From positions 2,890,903-2,954,902 of the forward strand of contig JAQFVV010012442.1 in NCBI GenBank assembly GCA_028023455.1: a stretch of 64,000 nt of DNA. Reading direction: 5' to 3'. Made by a program: the position numbers and the translations under genes. The notes under the pieces were generated by a model, which searched no databases, was not told where the DNA came from, and was given only the letters and a program-made list of their open reading frames with translations. Positions 1 through 11,200 of this stretch are shown here, one piece after another. The stretch comes from Epiperipatus broadwayi (taxonomy: Eukaryota; Onychophora; Udeonychophora; Euonychophora; Peripatidae). Each line of letters starts with the position of its first letter. The stretch's first letter is position 1.

Positions 1-49
1 GGGTTTTATTTTTGAAAATGAAACCATTGAACGGATAAAACATCCAGTT

Positions 50-51
<2 letters not shown>

Positions 52-121
<70 letters not shown>
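52..121. repeat. (TA)n microsatellite
   Basis: A pure TA dinucleotide tract of about 70 bp. It abuts the left arm of the PLE inverted pair directly, with no intervening sequence. The same arrangement, with a TA tract touching a PLE end, recurs through the window. Confidence 0.97.
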
Positions 122-124
<3 letters not shown>

Positions 125-178
125 CAAAACTACCCCAAATCTAAAATTAAACCAGACCAGAATAAAAATAATATTAAA

Positions 179-222
179 ACACAACCTAAGGTTTCACTGC
201 TACAAGCAGACTTCTCAAGTGT
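179..222 (-). ncRNA. Hammerhead-like motif in left PLE arm
   Basis: Minus-strand copy of the motif at 791-834, with the same bases throughout. It has a 4-bp stem I (ACAC/GUGU), a core box reading UUGAGAA in place of CUGAUGA, a 5-bp stem II hairpin (CUGCU/AGCAG), GAA, a stem III that is self-complementary (ACCUUAGGU), and U at the cleavage position. The altered core bases make activity doubtful. Confidence 0.4.
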
Positions 223-417
223 AAAGAAATAATAAAAAAAAAAACACACAACTTATATATACTATTAAAAACTACCCACAAATCCATTCACTTCCCATCC
301 ACCCTTAATATTAAAAGAACTCTTAAATAAGTTAATTGCTTCAGAATCATAAATTTTCAATAATAAAGACTCTTTAATTCTTCTTTTGATTTCATTTCTC
401 TCAAAGAAGACAACCTT

Positions 418-747
418 GGTGTGGTATATTTTATTCCTTGTTTATTTTGTAAGAAGGTTTACATAGATCAGAGTAGTTTGAGTTTAAATGAAAGAGTAAA
501 GGTTCATAAAAGTAGAGTTAAAAATAGATATCTTAGTTCTGCTTTGTATGTCCATGAAAAAGATACAGGCCACACTATTGATTTTGATGAAGCTAAGGTT
601 GTCTTCTTTGAGAGAAATGAAATCAAAAGAAGAATTAAAGAGTCTTTATTATTGAAAATTTATGATTCTGAAGCAATTAACTTATTTAAGAGTTCTTTTA
701 ATATTAAGGGTGGATGGGAAGTGAATGGATTTGTGGGTAGTTTTTAA
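418..747 (+). pseudogene. PLE C-terminal GIY-YIG endonuclease domain (5'-truncated, frame open)
   Basis: The last ~110 codons of a Penelope-like polyprotein, open from the inversion junction to the stop at 745-747. The first residues carry the GIY-like part (V-V-Y-F-I-P-C-x2-C) and then V-Y-I-D-Q, which replaces the usual Y-I-G-Q. An L-x-E-R-x-K-x-H-K helix, an alanine-leucine-x-V-H segment and the family's H-x-I-D-F-D-x-A-K block follow, then K-R-R-I-K-E-S-L-L holding the expected glutamate. In complete PLEs this domain follows the reverse transcriptase and nicks target DNA. No reverse transcriptase lies upstream, and any start codon here is fortuitous, so this is a relic. The G-to-D change in Y-I-G could weaken activity. 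Confidence 0.75.
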
Positions 748-790
748 TAGTATATATAAGTTCTGTGTGTTTTTTTTTTATTATTTCTTT

Positions 791-834
791 ACACTTGAGA
801 AGTCTGCTTGTAGCAGTGAAACCTTAGGTTGTGT
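791..834 (+). ncRNA. Hammerhead-like motif after PLE stop codon
   Basis: Lies 44 bp after the GIY-YIG stop codon. Stem I is ACAC (791-794) with GUGU (831-834). The core box is UUGAGAA (795-801) rather than CUGAUGA, stem II is CUGCU/AGCAG, GAA is at 818-820, stem III is ACCU-U-AGGU (821-829), and U17 is at 830. Hammerhead ribozymes downstream of PLE frames are established; this copy is probably decayed at the C3 and G8 positions. Confidence 0.4.
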
Positions 835-903
835 TTTAATATTATTTTTATTCTGGTCTGGTTTAATTTTAGATTTGGGGTAGTTTTGATTTTATATTGA
901 CTA

Positions 904-1039
904 GTTTAGCTTTATGCTTGTAATGTTTATATATATATATATGTATATATATACATACCGGTCAGTTTTGTAGTTTAGCTTTATGCTTGTAATGTTTATA
1001 TATATATATATATATATATTGTACCGGTCAGTTTTGTAT
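904..1039. repeat. Tandem duplication of a ~68-bp unit containing (TA)n
   Basis: Two copies of a unit that starts AGTTTAGCTTTATGCTTG, continues through a (TA)n run and ends in ACCGGTCAGTTTTGTA. The TA tract lies inside the repeated unit and differs in length and interruption between copies. Confidence 0.8.
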
Positions 1040-1411
1040 GTTCACATAACAAGATCTAGCATCTAGACAAAAGTACCTTGAATCCAATCATGCACAAGAT
1101 ACATAAGTCAGGAACACTCATGAATTCTGCCCTATTTGCCTATTTCCCAGATCTACCAACTTATGAGCAACAATCCTGATGATATCAATCTAATTTCATC
1201 TCTCACCGATGGCATCGCACATCAGAGACACAAAAGACTCTAAGTTAAGTTTACTGGTGGGATATTTAGTATGAAACACAATTAAAAAGCAATTAAAGAT
1301 CATAATCTATCATTTTAACTATATATTAGCGGAGATCATCTAGTCAGTAGAAGCATACTTATTAATAAAAATATTAACTTAAATAAAAGAAAATACAATG
1401 ATTTGGAAATG

Positions 1412-1456
<45 letters not shown>

Positions 1457-2870
1457 AGGTTTATTATTTTAATAAAACATATGTAAACATATATCACAAT
1501 TGATTGATTATTAGCCTCAATAGGATTACATAACAGTGGGTCATATAAAAATAATATTACGTTTGATTTATACATTAAGAATTACATTTAAGAGATGACT
1601 TTATTTATAATTGTGGCTATGCCAATAATATGTACTATAATGATGAATATTAATATTTAGCCCTATTAAGAAAGATAATATTAAAGTGCCACTACACCCC
1701 AGAAAAAAACAAAATAGCATTTAACTGACTTGAAAGATAATACTTTGATAACAAAACATTATATTTGTTCAAAAATATAGTCATTAATTTGGTTTAGAAA
1801 GTGGCAGATGTGTGTGGGATAGTTAATGAATATCTATATTAATAATAATAAGATCACAATAATCCACATTTTAAATAATGGACATAGATATCTGTTTAGC
1901 AAAAATCACAACATTACGGCTTATGGATGTTCATGAGCTTATGAGAAATATAACAAAAGACGGTATGTGAATGAGGGCATATTTGATGTAATCCAGTCAT
2001 GGATCTGAACATGTGCTTCATGGAATCCATTTAGAAGAGAAAATACTGATGTAACTCTGCAAACATTGGCAGGATCAGTTTATAAATGAGGAGTGGTCGG
2101 TGATGCATTATTGGGCTGGTTTTTCTAGAGCGATCCCCATATAAAGCACGCATTAGCTACCAAATGAGTCCCAGGGGGTTTTAAACCTGGTTCTTGGACA
2201 TTGAGAACAATGATGGGGCTAGACATTGTGATACCTCCATAGAAAAGAGAAGCACGAATATATATAATATAGGAACGAAGTTGCCTATATGCACGCAATG
2301 CTTGGGATAATGAAATATATAGCTTTAAAGACTATTTTAATTATTTAATAATGATAAATTATAGAATACCCTGCATAATGGTATGATCTAATCGCTAAAT
2401 AGGCATGGATGATTTAGATTAATTAAATTACATAAATATAAGGCATAAAGATTCCCCCTTCCCTTTACTTTAAATTAGTAATAACTTCCCACACCATTTA
2501 ATAAATACAAATTTTGGTTAAAATAATGATATTATTAGAAATAAATATATTTATATGAAAACAAATGGTGTGGTGGAAATAACTGGGATAATAATTAAAT
2601 TTTACATATATGAGATACATTTATGGTTGGGATTAGCACATTTTAAAAAGATAAAAAGACATTTTTAGAAAAACAGATGTTGATCTGTTTTCCTACAACA
2701 ATTTATAGGATAATTATTTTGTTTTTCAAAACTCACCAGCATTTGCATAAGTCGAATAAGACTCGTTTTAATTAAAATGAGTTATTAATTACCCTGTAAG
2801 TGGTGGGTAGGAAAACTAGAAAAGAATTACATGCTTTAAGTTTGAAATATTACTGGCATTTTAAAACACA
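1040..2870. other. No gene seen; AT-rich spacer
   Basis: No convincing coding frame, RNA gene or transposon end was recognised. It holds one (TA)n tract at about 1413-1453. The stretch at about 2040-2240 is less AT-rich than its surroundings and may be an old repeat, but I cannot classify it. Confidence 0.6.
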
Positions 2871-2902
<32 letters not shown>

Positions 2903-2905
<3 letters not shown>

Positions 2906-3101
2906 AAAACGAAGATTTGCACGGATTAAATATATAAAATACATATTTTGCGGGTTCATCCGTGTTAAAAACTTTTAATATCAATTTACTGACGTTTCGA
3001 CTTGGTCACACAAGCCATCCACAGAGTTATAAAAACTCTGTGGATGGCTTGTGTGAGTAAATAGTAAATTGATATTAAAAGTTTTTAAAGGATAAAATAT
3101 G

Positions 3102-3109
<8 letters not shown>
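2903..3109. mobile_element. PLE terminal-sequence hairpin (family A)
   Basis: An inverted repeat made only of PLE end sequence. The left arm (about 2929-3026) mirrors the right arm (about 3030-3109) around a short A-rich centre, and both arms carry CTCTGTGGATGGCTTGTG near the hinge. The left arm matches the left end of the larger pair at 24938-26295. The right arm has lost about 15 bp around the GAAACGTC core. (TA)n tracts touch both ends (about 2875-2902 and 3110-3137). No coding sequence remains. Confidence 0.7.
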
Positions 3110-3139
<30 letters not shown>

Positions 3140-3140
<1 letters not shown>

Positions 3141-3990
3141 TGAAATAAAATATGATTGCCACATGAAAATAATAAAAAAAAGAAAACATATTAAATAGAG
3201 GCTCAATGATAGGATAGATTAAGTTATATAAAGTTATAATGAAATAAAGTTACACAAGATATAGTTATTTTACATACAATATTATACGAGAGCATCAGGA
3301 TTATTTGTTATTATAGAGAAGGCTGAATTCAATAGAATCAGAGTGGCTAAAGTTCTTTTACCTTTTGTAAATAGTAGCAGGTTTTGATGTTTGAAGTGTT
3401 CATCTGTGTAATACAGTAAATCTAGTTTTGGAATAAGGCATAGCATTTTTAAAGATTAACTATTAACAGATATTTGAGAGTTCATAGGCACAGATCCAGA
3501 GCTTTTCTTATGGGAACAAGCATGTTGGAACAGGGGGAAAAGGTGAAGTTTTCCCACTCACAACACAATGGATGAAGATTAAATTAGTGTGGATTCTGGT
3601 GACCATTGTTAATTTTGGTTGTCTCCTTCTCCTTCTTGGATTCAAATCCAGCAGTATTTATACTCCATTTTGATGATGTAGCATAACAACTAACTGCTGG
3701 ACCTGAGGCAATTTGTGCACTTTAGCCAAGCTAAAATTTCCTGACCAGAACTCTTTTGTCTTGTAAGTCTTTTGAAACAATGCAATTCTGTTACAAGTTT
3801 CTTGAATGATTGCTTTAAAATAAGTCTTATGATTTTAAAACAAGTTGGTGTGGACAAAATTTCCACTAATGGATTTATTTTACTATTAAAAAATTGTAAT
3901 CTTTTACTTTTAACTAATGGGCTTTTCTGGGTAATTGTTTTCGAGAAACTTTTTAAAAGAATTGCATCATTGTCTGACTGCTAAATTAAA
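3140..3990. other. No gene seen
   Basis: Moderately AT-rich DNA without a recognisable gene. A short frame at 3772-3984 has no family features. A GGATTCAAATCC match at about 3639-3650 resembles a tRNA B box, but no matching A box was found. Confidence 0.5.
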
Positions 3991-3992
3991 TA

Positions 3993-5175
3993 CACCTGGG
4001 TCTTGTTTTATGCGATAGATAGGTTCCTCAGAAAACATGCACAAATGAAATCGCACAAAAATAGATGTAACTTACCTTGAGAAAGGGGGGATATAGACTG
4101 TGATTTTTCAAAAATCACATAAGAGCAAAGCACCAATGTAAAATTACTTTAAAATTTGCGCAAAAAAAAAAAAAATAAGGAAATAAGATATGACTAATAA
4201 AAAATTTCAAATTTGAAAAAAATTGATACAAGACAAACTTTTAAAACTATTTTTTAACTATAATATTTAATTTTATTCAAAACAATATGTATTTTTATGC
4301 ATACATTTTTTATACACGTTTTAATTATTATCGCAATTTTCCGGTAACAGGTTCATTTGCAAACTGGTTTTTGATTCTTCATAAGAGAAAATACAACTAG
4401 CACCAACTTCACTCTCATGTTGTGTTAACTGTTTTCTGGTGACAATGTAATTAGTAATTAATCTTTGAGATGATGATTTTATTAAGTGTTTATGAATGCG
4501 ATATCCAGACATACAAACTATTTATCTCTCATTGGAATTTAAGAGCACGTTCATGATTAGTGTCATTTATAAAAATATAATTTGCCAACTGATTAGAAAG
4601 TTGAAGACCTTCTCAAATCATTTTAGCAATGGAAAGGAACATGTTCCACTTCTGTTTCATTATCTTTTTCTACATTTTCTTCTGTACATAAACTTTAATT
4701 TTTGCCTTTAATTTTTTAATTTTCAATTCCGTTTAAAAATCAAATTTCATTTCACTGCTATTATTCACCATTTAAAAATAAACTTGCAGACACTAAATGA
4801 TTAATAATTAATTACGTTCTTTTTTAAAAAGCAAAAACAGAGTGTGATAAAGTGAAAAATTAACACACACAATGTTTGAACAAATTTATATTGTAATCTT
4901 GTAAAATTTAATATGTGTATACATAAAATGTGAAAATCATGATTTTAACTTCATTATTGCATAAAATCTTACTATTATAAAGCGCTGAAAATATTGAAAT
5001 TACTAAGATGAAAGTCGAATTCCAATAATGTGCTATTACTTACAATATAACATAAGTGCACAAAATTTATTATTTAAAGTAATAGCACATTATCAGAGTT
5101 CGACTTTCGGTGAAACACGAATTGCATAACTTCAAAATCGTGTTAAATAAGTCAGCATAAGAAGACACCCAGGTG
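3993..5175. mobile_element. Mariner-like non-autonomous DNA element, copy 1
   Basis: 1183-bp element between TA dinucleotides (3991-3992 and 5176-5177). The imperfect terminal inverted repeat begins CACCTGGGT and continues into a T-rich stretch on both ends. A related copy is at 31399-32349. Both copies share the internal blocks, a minus-strand frame (4321-4512 here; 63 codons of unknown nature) and, near the 3' side, a palindrome at about 5010-5110. TA duplication and this style of end fit the Tc1/mariner superfamily. No transposase was recognised, so it would need one supplied from elsewhere. Confidence 0.75.
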
Positions 5176-5177
5176 TA

Positions 5178-5252
5178 TAAAAAAATAATAAGTTTCATAT
5201 ATGACTTTTAAATATATAATTATTAATACAATTTATTATCAGTCCCCCCACA

Positions 5253-5295
<43 letters not shown>

Positions 5296-5312
5296 GCACA
5301 CATATCCCCCCA

Positions 5313-5348
<36 letters not shown>

Positions 5349-5637
5349 ATTACGCACACATACACATTAAAATAATATTAAATATTTGTTTATTAAATTA
5401 TTTTTGTTAATATATAAAGATATCTACATCAGTTATGTTTTAAATGTTTAAGCAAAGGAAAATATATGTTAGTAAACATGTATATGCACGTAAGGATGGG
5501 TTTAGACATGGTTTGGTGGTAGGACACTGTAAGTGGGCTGTGAAGCACGATCTGAGCATCAGGTCATCTGCTTCAATATATATATATATATATATTGCTA
5601 TTTTTACTGTGAAAGTTTAGGTGGTTACTGGTTGGTA

Positions 5638-5682
<45 letters not shown>

Positions 5683-6179
5683 AATAGATAATAACCTTTA
5701 ACTTTTGATGTTACCAAAATATGATCATATACTACTAATTGATAATCTCTGAGGCCAATCCAGTTTTTTCCATTAAACCTATAATGGCTTGTATAGGTAA
5801 TGATAAGACAGTTATAATAGTTACTTCATTGGTTGATCTGACTTTAGGCTTTCCGATCAATATTTCCAGCTGATTATTGACACTCAATTTGTCTCTTTCA
5901 TACTTTATCATTTTCAATATTTTTTTTCTTTTGCTGGGCACATATGGTAAACTCTATATTACTTTTACCACACTGGTTTTATTTTAGAGTATTACTTTTT
6001 ATCACTATTTACTTACAGGTTAATTATTTTTAATAACTTTCTATAAATTTAACAAATTTCTTAAATCTCTTGCTAACGAAAACCCAATTCAATGGTTATG
6101 GCTATAATTTAATTTTATTTGTATACTAGATCTGAACTTCATAACTTTTCTTATTTTTACATGGTACTGCTAGGACGCT

Positions 6180-6190
<11 letters not shown>
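5178..6190. repeat. Spacer with clustered (TA)n tracts
   Basis: (TA)n tracts at about 5257-5294, 5319-5346, 5576-5594 and 5642-5679 with short linkers, two of them sharing a C-rich CCCCCCACACTA-like junction. The segment about 5490-5575 is less AT-rich and has a weak tRNA A-box-like TGGTTTGGTGG; it might be a SINE remnant but no B box was seen. No gene supported. Confidence 0.6.
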
Positions 6191-6210
<20 letters not shown>

Positions 6211-6306
6211 GACAATAAATGGTGTTCTACCAAAAACACCATCAAGTGAAGTTTGTTTATATAAACATCAGAGCAAGCATTCACTATCTCTAACTTTAAT
6301 TTCCAT

Positions 6307-6348
6307 CTTCACATCATGATTTCAAGCTATTTTCTATCATCAGTGAAG
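6307..6348 (-). ncRNA. Hammerhead ribozyme relic, unit 1
   Basis: Stem I CUUCA/UGAAG, CUGAUGA box intact, stem II weakened by a base change, GAA, and the AUCAUGAU self-complementary stem III. The cleavage-site base is G instead of C, which is not tolerated in hammerheads, so this copy is probably dead. Confidence 0.6.
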
Positions 6349-6708
6349 GACAGAAATAAAAAAATAGATTTAAACACAAACTCTGAGCATTTATGAAACA
6401 GTTTTTATTCAGCTTGCAAGCGTGAAACTTTTAGACATGTAATGTCTTTAAACTCAGCATAGCAAGCCAGATAGCTACATGGGTCTCATCTCAGTTCAGC
6501 AACACCACATAGTAGAAGCCTCTGCAACATATATCATTGCAAGAAAGACCTCAAAGGTACATTTATGAAAAACAAAAAAACACAAGTTAAAACTTGCTAA
6601 CGCTTGTATTTATGACAATAGATGGCATTCTACCAAAAACACAATCAAGAGTAGTTTGTTTACATAAACATCAGATCAAGCATTCACTATCTCTAACTTT
6701 AATTTCCA

Positions 6709-6752
6709 CCTTCAGATCATGATTTCAAGTTATTTGCTATCATCAGTGGACA
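6709..6752 (-). ncRNA. Hammerhead ribozyme relic, unit 2
   Basis: CUGAUGA, GAA, AUCAUGAU and C17 are all present. Stem I is damaged (a one-base loss and a mismatch on the 5' side) and stem II has one change, so folding would be weaker than in the copy at 7114-7157. Confidence 0.55.
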
Positions 6753-7113
6753 GGAATAAGAAAATAGATCTAAACACAAACTCTGAGTGTTTATGAAACA
6801 GTTTCTATTCAGCTTGCAAGTGTGAATCTTTTAGACACATAATGTCTTCAAACTCAGCATAGCAAGCCAGATAGCTACATGGGTCTGATCTCAGTTCAAC
6901 ATCACCACATAGTAGAAACCTCTGCAATATATATCATTGCAAGAAAGACCTCAAAGGTACATTTATGAAAAACAAAAAAAACACAAATTAAAACTTGCTA
7001 TCACTTGTATTTATGACAATAGATGGCGTTCTACCAAAAACACCACCAAGCTGAATAGAAACTGTTTCATAAACGCTCAGAGTTTGTGTTTAGATCTATT
7101 TTCTTATTCCTGT

Positions 7114-7157
7114 CTTTCACTGATGATAGCAAATAGCTTGAAATCATGATCTGAAGG
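7114..7157 (+). ncRNA. Hammerhead ribozyme, well preserved (inverted unit)
   Basis: Type I layout. Stem I CUUUCA (7114-7119) pairs with UGAAGG (7152-7157). The catalytic box CUGAUGA is at 7120-7126. Stem II is AGC/GCU with an AAAUA loop, flanked by a U-U mismatch. GAA is at 7140-7142, stem III is the 8-nt palindrome AUCAUGAU (7143-7150), and cleavage would follow C at 7151. All invariant core bases are present. A stem III this short and self-complementary suggests cleavage as a dimer. Confidence 0.72.
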
Positions 7158-7380
7158 TGGAAATTAAAGTTAGAGATAGTGAACACTTGCTTTGACATTT
7201 ATGTAAACAAACTACGCTTGACAGTGTTTTTGGTAGAATGTCATCTATTGTCATAAATACAAGCGTTAGCAAGTTTTAACTTGTGTTTTTTTTTGTTTTT
7301 CATATATATATAATATTATAAATCGATGTCTGTATTTCTTCAAAATAATATATGCAAATTTATAAATAAATATATAAAAA

Positions 7381-7502
7381 TACAGTATTTAAAAGCTTAT
7401 AAAAATATATGTATAACCATCACTTAGGAGTGCTTTCAAGTTAGTTGAAAGCGCTCCTAAGTGACGATTATACATATATTTTTTATAAGCTTTTAAATAC
7501 TG

Positions 7503-7506
<4 letters not shown>
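7381..7506. mobile_element. PLE end hairpin with junction inside the ribozyme
   Basis: Near-perfect inverted repeat, left arm 7381-7435 and right arm 7447-7506. The right arm begins exactly at GAAAGCGCTCC, which reads as the GAA box, a palindromic stem III (AGCGCU) and cleavage base C of a hammerhead. The left arm carries the same bases inverted (with one change). Only 11 bp separate the arms, so both copies start at the same ribozyme position. (TA)n follows at 7506-7571. Confidence 0.65.
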
Positions 7507-7576
<70 letters not shown>

Positions 7577-7599
7577 CAAATCAATATATATCAAAATAC

Positions 7600-8030
7600 A
7601 GTACAATTTACATAAATTATATTCTTTTAGAAGTACTTTCGACTATACACTTTGTAGTCTTTATCAACTGTATAACATTGAATAATCAAAATGAGACAAC
7701 CTTAAACAATATCTATAGTTCAATTCAGATTTCCCACAATTTGGTTATCTTAACATTTGACGATTTTTTGAAATCAACATAGCCTCTTTTATTTTATGTT
7801 TATTATGACATCATTCAATTTGAATAATTTTCATATTTTTATAGTCAAATTTAAATTCATATTGACAAGATTTATTATGATCAAATATAACAGATGATGA
7901 AGGTTTATTTACATCTGTTCCAGATTGATTCTCTTTTTGAATTCTATTATATAAAAGCATATGCTCTTTTATTTTCTTCTCAAATGTACACTTAGATTCA
8001 CCATGTATTGTACGCCACATCCACATATCA
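7600..8030 (-). pseudogene. PLE C-terminal GIY-YIG relic (family D)
   Basis: Minus-strand remnant of the GIY-YIG half of a PLE. The open part (7811-8026) carries the family's F-E-K-K-I-K-E-H helix, a serine-rich loop, then V-I-F-D-H-x-K-S-C-x-Y-E-F-K-F-D-Y, matching the conserved H-x2-x-F-x-F-D region of these endonucleases. After the stop, a recognisable I-K-E-A-M-L-I-x-K segment continues, holding the glutamate, then decays. The same layout appears in the relic at 44284-45310. No reverse transcriptase remains. Confidence 0.65.
7627..7672 (-). ncRNA. Hammerhead-like motif downstream of PLE relic
   Basis: On the minus strand, just after the PLE frame. Core box reads UUGAUAA, stem II is GACUA/UAGUC (5 bp) closed by an A-rich loop, followed by GAA, a palindromic AGUACU stem III and U at the cleavage position. 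Stem I is very short and two catalytic bases differ from consensus, so it is probably decayed. Confidence 0.4.
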
Positions 8031-8081
8031 ATCTATATATAATAGAATTTTGATTAAACTTTGAATTTTGAATTTTGTCTG

Positions 8082-8085
<4 letters not shown>

Positions 8086-8156
<71 letters not shown>

Positions 8157-8198
8157 GGGTGGTATATATCTCGTTATATATATATATATATATATATT
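8086..8198. repeat. (TA)n microsatellite, two blocks
   Basis: TA tracts at about 8086-8152 and 8176-8198 split by a GGGGTGG-containing linker. They mark the left edge of the unknown 5-kb unit. Confidence 0.95.
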
Positions 8199-8224
8199 GT
8201 GCCCTTTTCTATAGGTCAGTAATA

Positions 8225-11200
8225 GTTCATCTCAGTCAATTACTAAAAATTTTAAATTTTAGAATATGTTCTTTTAATGTGGTAAGCATATTAAGTTAAT
8301 TATATTATAAAGTACAATTTGAGGCTAAAGCAAATACGTAGTATATAAAATTATAACGAATCATTTAAAAAATAGTTATGTAAAGCTTTAAATATTGTTG
8401 CATATGGTTGCAAAAGCTGGCCATATTAAATAACACAGCTATAAATAATTAAAAGTATATTTAAAAAGTTCGATTTTAATAGTTTAAAACTTATAGTAAT
8501 AAATGTTATATTTTAAATTTATAAAGTCATATTTAATAATCTAATAAAAATCGTATATTTTTAAAAATAAACTTTATGATGGTGAGAATTGTATTTAATT
8601 CTATATTTTAAATTATTTTTCCAAATTTTTATAATTATATTATTAAATATAATAAGTGTATCAATTTTATAAATCTGGGCAGAGAAATAGATTAAAAATT
8701 GTCTGTCCAAATTTTATATTAATCATGTGACTTATACATTACATACTTTCACACACACGCTTGTTTGAGTTAATAGCAAAGTTTGAAATATTTTATAATT
8801 TATATTATGGAATTGGATAGAATTATTGCCTATCATGAAAGCAAATAATAATAAATATTAAGTTAACTATCGTATGTAATGTTTTAAGTAATGTAGTAAA
8901 GACGAATACACTCATAATATAAAAATTAAATATTTTGTTTAAATAAAGCAAGATAAATGGAATATTAAGAATGGAATAAGTTATTAAAGTTATTTTAAAA
9001 GTTATTTTAAATGTTTAAATAATTTTAATAAAATAATAATTGATTTAAAAGTAGTATTTTAAATAATATTTTAAGTTCATTACATGGATAATATTTATTT
9101 TCAAATATAATTCTGTAAAAGTAAAAATATATGTAAATTTGTTCTCAAGCTAAAGTAAGAATCAACAATCAAATGAGGTATTCTTACAGACTATAAATAT
9201 GAATTGCACGGGGGTATCAGGGAAGATTAAAAATGGATTGAAACCAGAGAAAGGTATATTAGTAGCTATCGAAGAGATAGTACTTTAAAATTTTTATTTT
9301 AGTCAATTTTTTTTTAGTAATTTCTTATAGTTTTATTTGCAAAAAAAAAAAAAAACAACAACTAATTGATATTGTTTGAAAAGTATTTTGCAAAAGAGAG
9401 TTTAAAATAAAGTATATTTGGGAACTTCTTGAAAATGATTTTCTAATTTTTAAAAGTTACTTGCCAGGATTATTTTATCTGAAATTTGACCTAAACTTCA
9501 CACTGAAAAGATAGATATACTGTAGAATAAAATAGATATAAATTCTAATAATATAAAAATGTTTTTGATACAGATTTATTAATGCTCCACTGGAGAACTA
9601 TTCTAGTGCATAAAAATCATAGTACGGACATTATACTGATACAGTGCAAAGTTATTTTCTGTTTAAAAGGTAAAAATTGGAGACACATTATTATTTAGAT
9701 AAGTTTATCCAAGATTTATTTTTTAAAATAGTAATAAGACAATTTTATCTTATGAATCATTTTATAAAATATTATATTAAAAGGAGTAAAATGTTATATC
9801 CTTTCTGAAGGTAACATTTAAAAAAAAATATTTTCAAGAGTTAAAGAAAGAACCCAGAAGAATATGTTACTGAAGCGTTTTTGATATTAAAACCTCCAGT
9901 CTTAGAATTGTTTAAAATGTATTTAGAAAAGATTTGTTTAAAAGTACTTGAAGTTTTTTTAAAAAGGTGATATACAAAAAAATATCAAACGAAAGTTTAA
10001 ATTTATTAAGGATGGAAACTTATATAAAAAAGTGAACACATAGTTGAACAAAAGATGGATCCATGGTAATATTGTAAAAAAAGTTTACCATATATTTTTA
10101 AAGCTAAATTAGATGGAAGATGCATCGGATACGCTGCAGAAAATATTGGCAGAGAATATTGAAGAAATTTCATGGGATTAATTAACATTATGATTTAATA
10201 ATTATCGTCCTAAATACTAAAACAAGGATTATTTTCTATAAATTTTACTAAATGGATTAATATTTATTTTTATTTTTAAACTTTAATGTGCTTGGAGGAG
10301 AACATTTTAAAACTCTAGAGAAAATAATAAACATTTTGGACTTATCAGGAACTATTGTCAAGAAAATATGTAATTATAGTTTTGATTCCTTTTATTTTAT
10401 TAACCTAATTTAAGTCTAAATTATTTTTTTATAAGTTAAGGAAAACATAAAACATTAATTTGTTGATGAAATAAAATTTTATAATGGAATAATCTAATAA
10501 TTTAGATAAGAATATATTTTAAAATAAAGTGTATGAATGTATATTTTCGTTTATGTATGCAATGTTTTTTTATATCCGGAGGATGGAAGAAGCCTACTGA
10601 ATATGATGACCAGATAAAGGTTATTTTGGTAATAACAATGACTATTATTAATTTATAATGTATATTTTTGTTTTCTTTAAATCATCTATGAATTGTAAGA
10701 ATGAAGTGTAAAAGTTTTAATTATATGTAACGCATTTCATACAACATTTTAAAAAAAACATTATGAGATAAGATTGATTTGAAAATATGCATACAATGAT
10801 TTTTTTATATTAGTGATATAATCCAACATAATAACAAATAACTATGTTATTCTTTTAAAACTTTCATGTTATTGGATATTCAAATATTGTCTAGTTAGAT
10901 TGTATATGATTAAACATACAGAATGATGAAGTAGACAAACTTTTCTTGTGGAACAGTGAGATTGTTCAATTATCAATGAATTTTATTTATTGTTTTGTAA
11001 ATGCAGATAGTTATTTATCGATGTAAGATGTGGAAAATCTTGAGAAATAATGTTGAGATAGTGGCTTGAAGTACGTAGTGAACAGGAAAACAAGATGATG
11101 TTTTAAGAAATAGGATGTTATAAGGAATGTGAATATTTAGTCTTTATGTGGATATCAGCATAGTTAACAAAGCCCTATGATTGGTACACATTTTATTTGG

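Larger units (their letters stand above)
121..893. mobile_element. Penelope-like element, head-to-head inverted pair
   Basis: Two inverted copies of the 3' end of one Penelope-like retroelement. The left arm (121-417) is the near-exact reverse complement of 595-893. The right copy extends further 5' (418-594), so the two copies are truncated at different points. The right copy holds the end of a GIY-YIG endonuclease frame and about 145 bp of 3' untranslated DNA; the left copy holds the same on the minus strand, shorter. Both arms carry a hammerhead-like motif. 5'-truncated copies joined in inverted orientation are known for Penelope elements; the family assignment rests on the encoded domain. 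Confidence 0.8.
6211..7301. repeat. Array of ~400-bp hammerhead-carrying repeats
   Basis: Two direct copies of a unit about 403 bp long (same point in each at 6321 and 6724), the start of a third, then a truncated inverted copy from about 7050 to 7300. Each unit includes a block with AGATGGCGTTCTACC-like sequence, a hammerhead motif, and a less AT-rich segment ending in ACCTCAAAGGTAC. The direct copies carry the ribozyme on the minus strand and the inverted copy on the plus strand. A related array is at 63330-64000. A (TA)n tract touches the left end. Tandem ~400-bp units with one hammerhead each and no coding frame resemble animal retrozymes or PLE terminal repeats. Confidence 0.75.

Noticed and set aside
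3600-3680. tRNA gene or tRNA-derived SINE suggested by GGATTCAAATCC
   Set aside because: No A box at a suitable distance and no cloverleaf pairing could be drawn.
5490-5575. tRNA-derived SINE suggested by TGGTTTGGTGG
   Set aside because: No B box and no poly-A or target duplication; too weak to call.
6211-7301. CRISPR-like array
   Set aside because: Units are ~400 bp with no spacers, and the DNA is clearly eukaryotic; they are hammerhead-carrying repeats.
5201-8299. Frames with long tyrosine-isoleucine runs (also at 18641-18906, 26350-26616, 30832-31123, 49731-50087, 54803-55042)
   Set aside because: They are translations of (TA)n microsatellites and have no other protein features.
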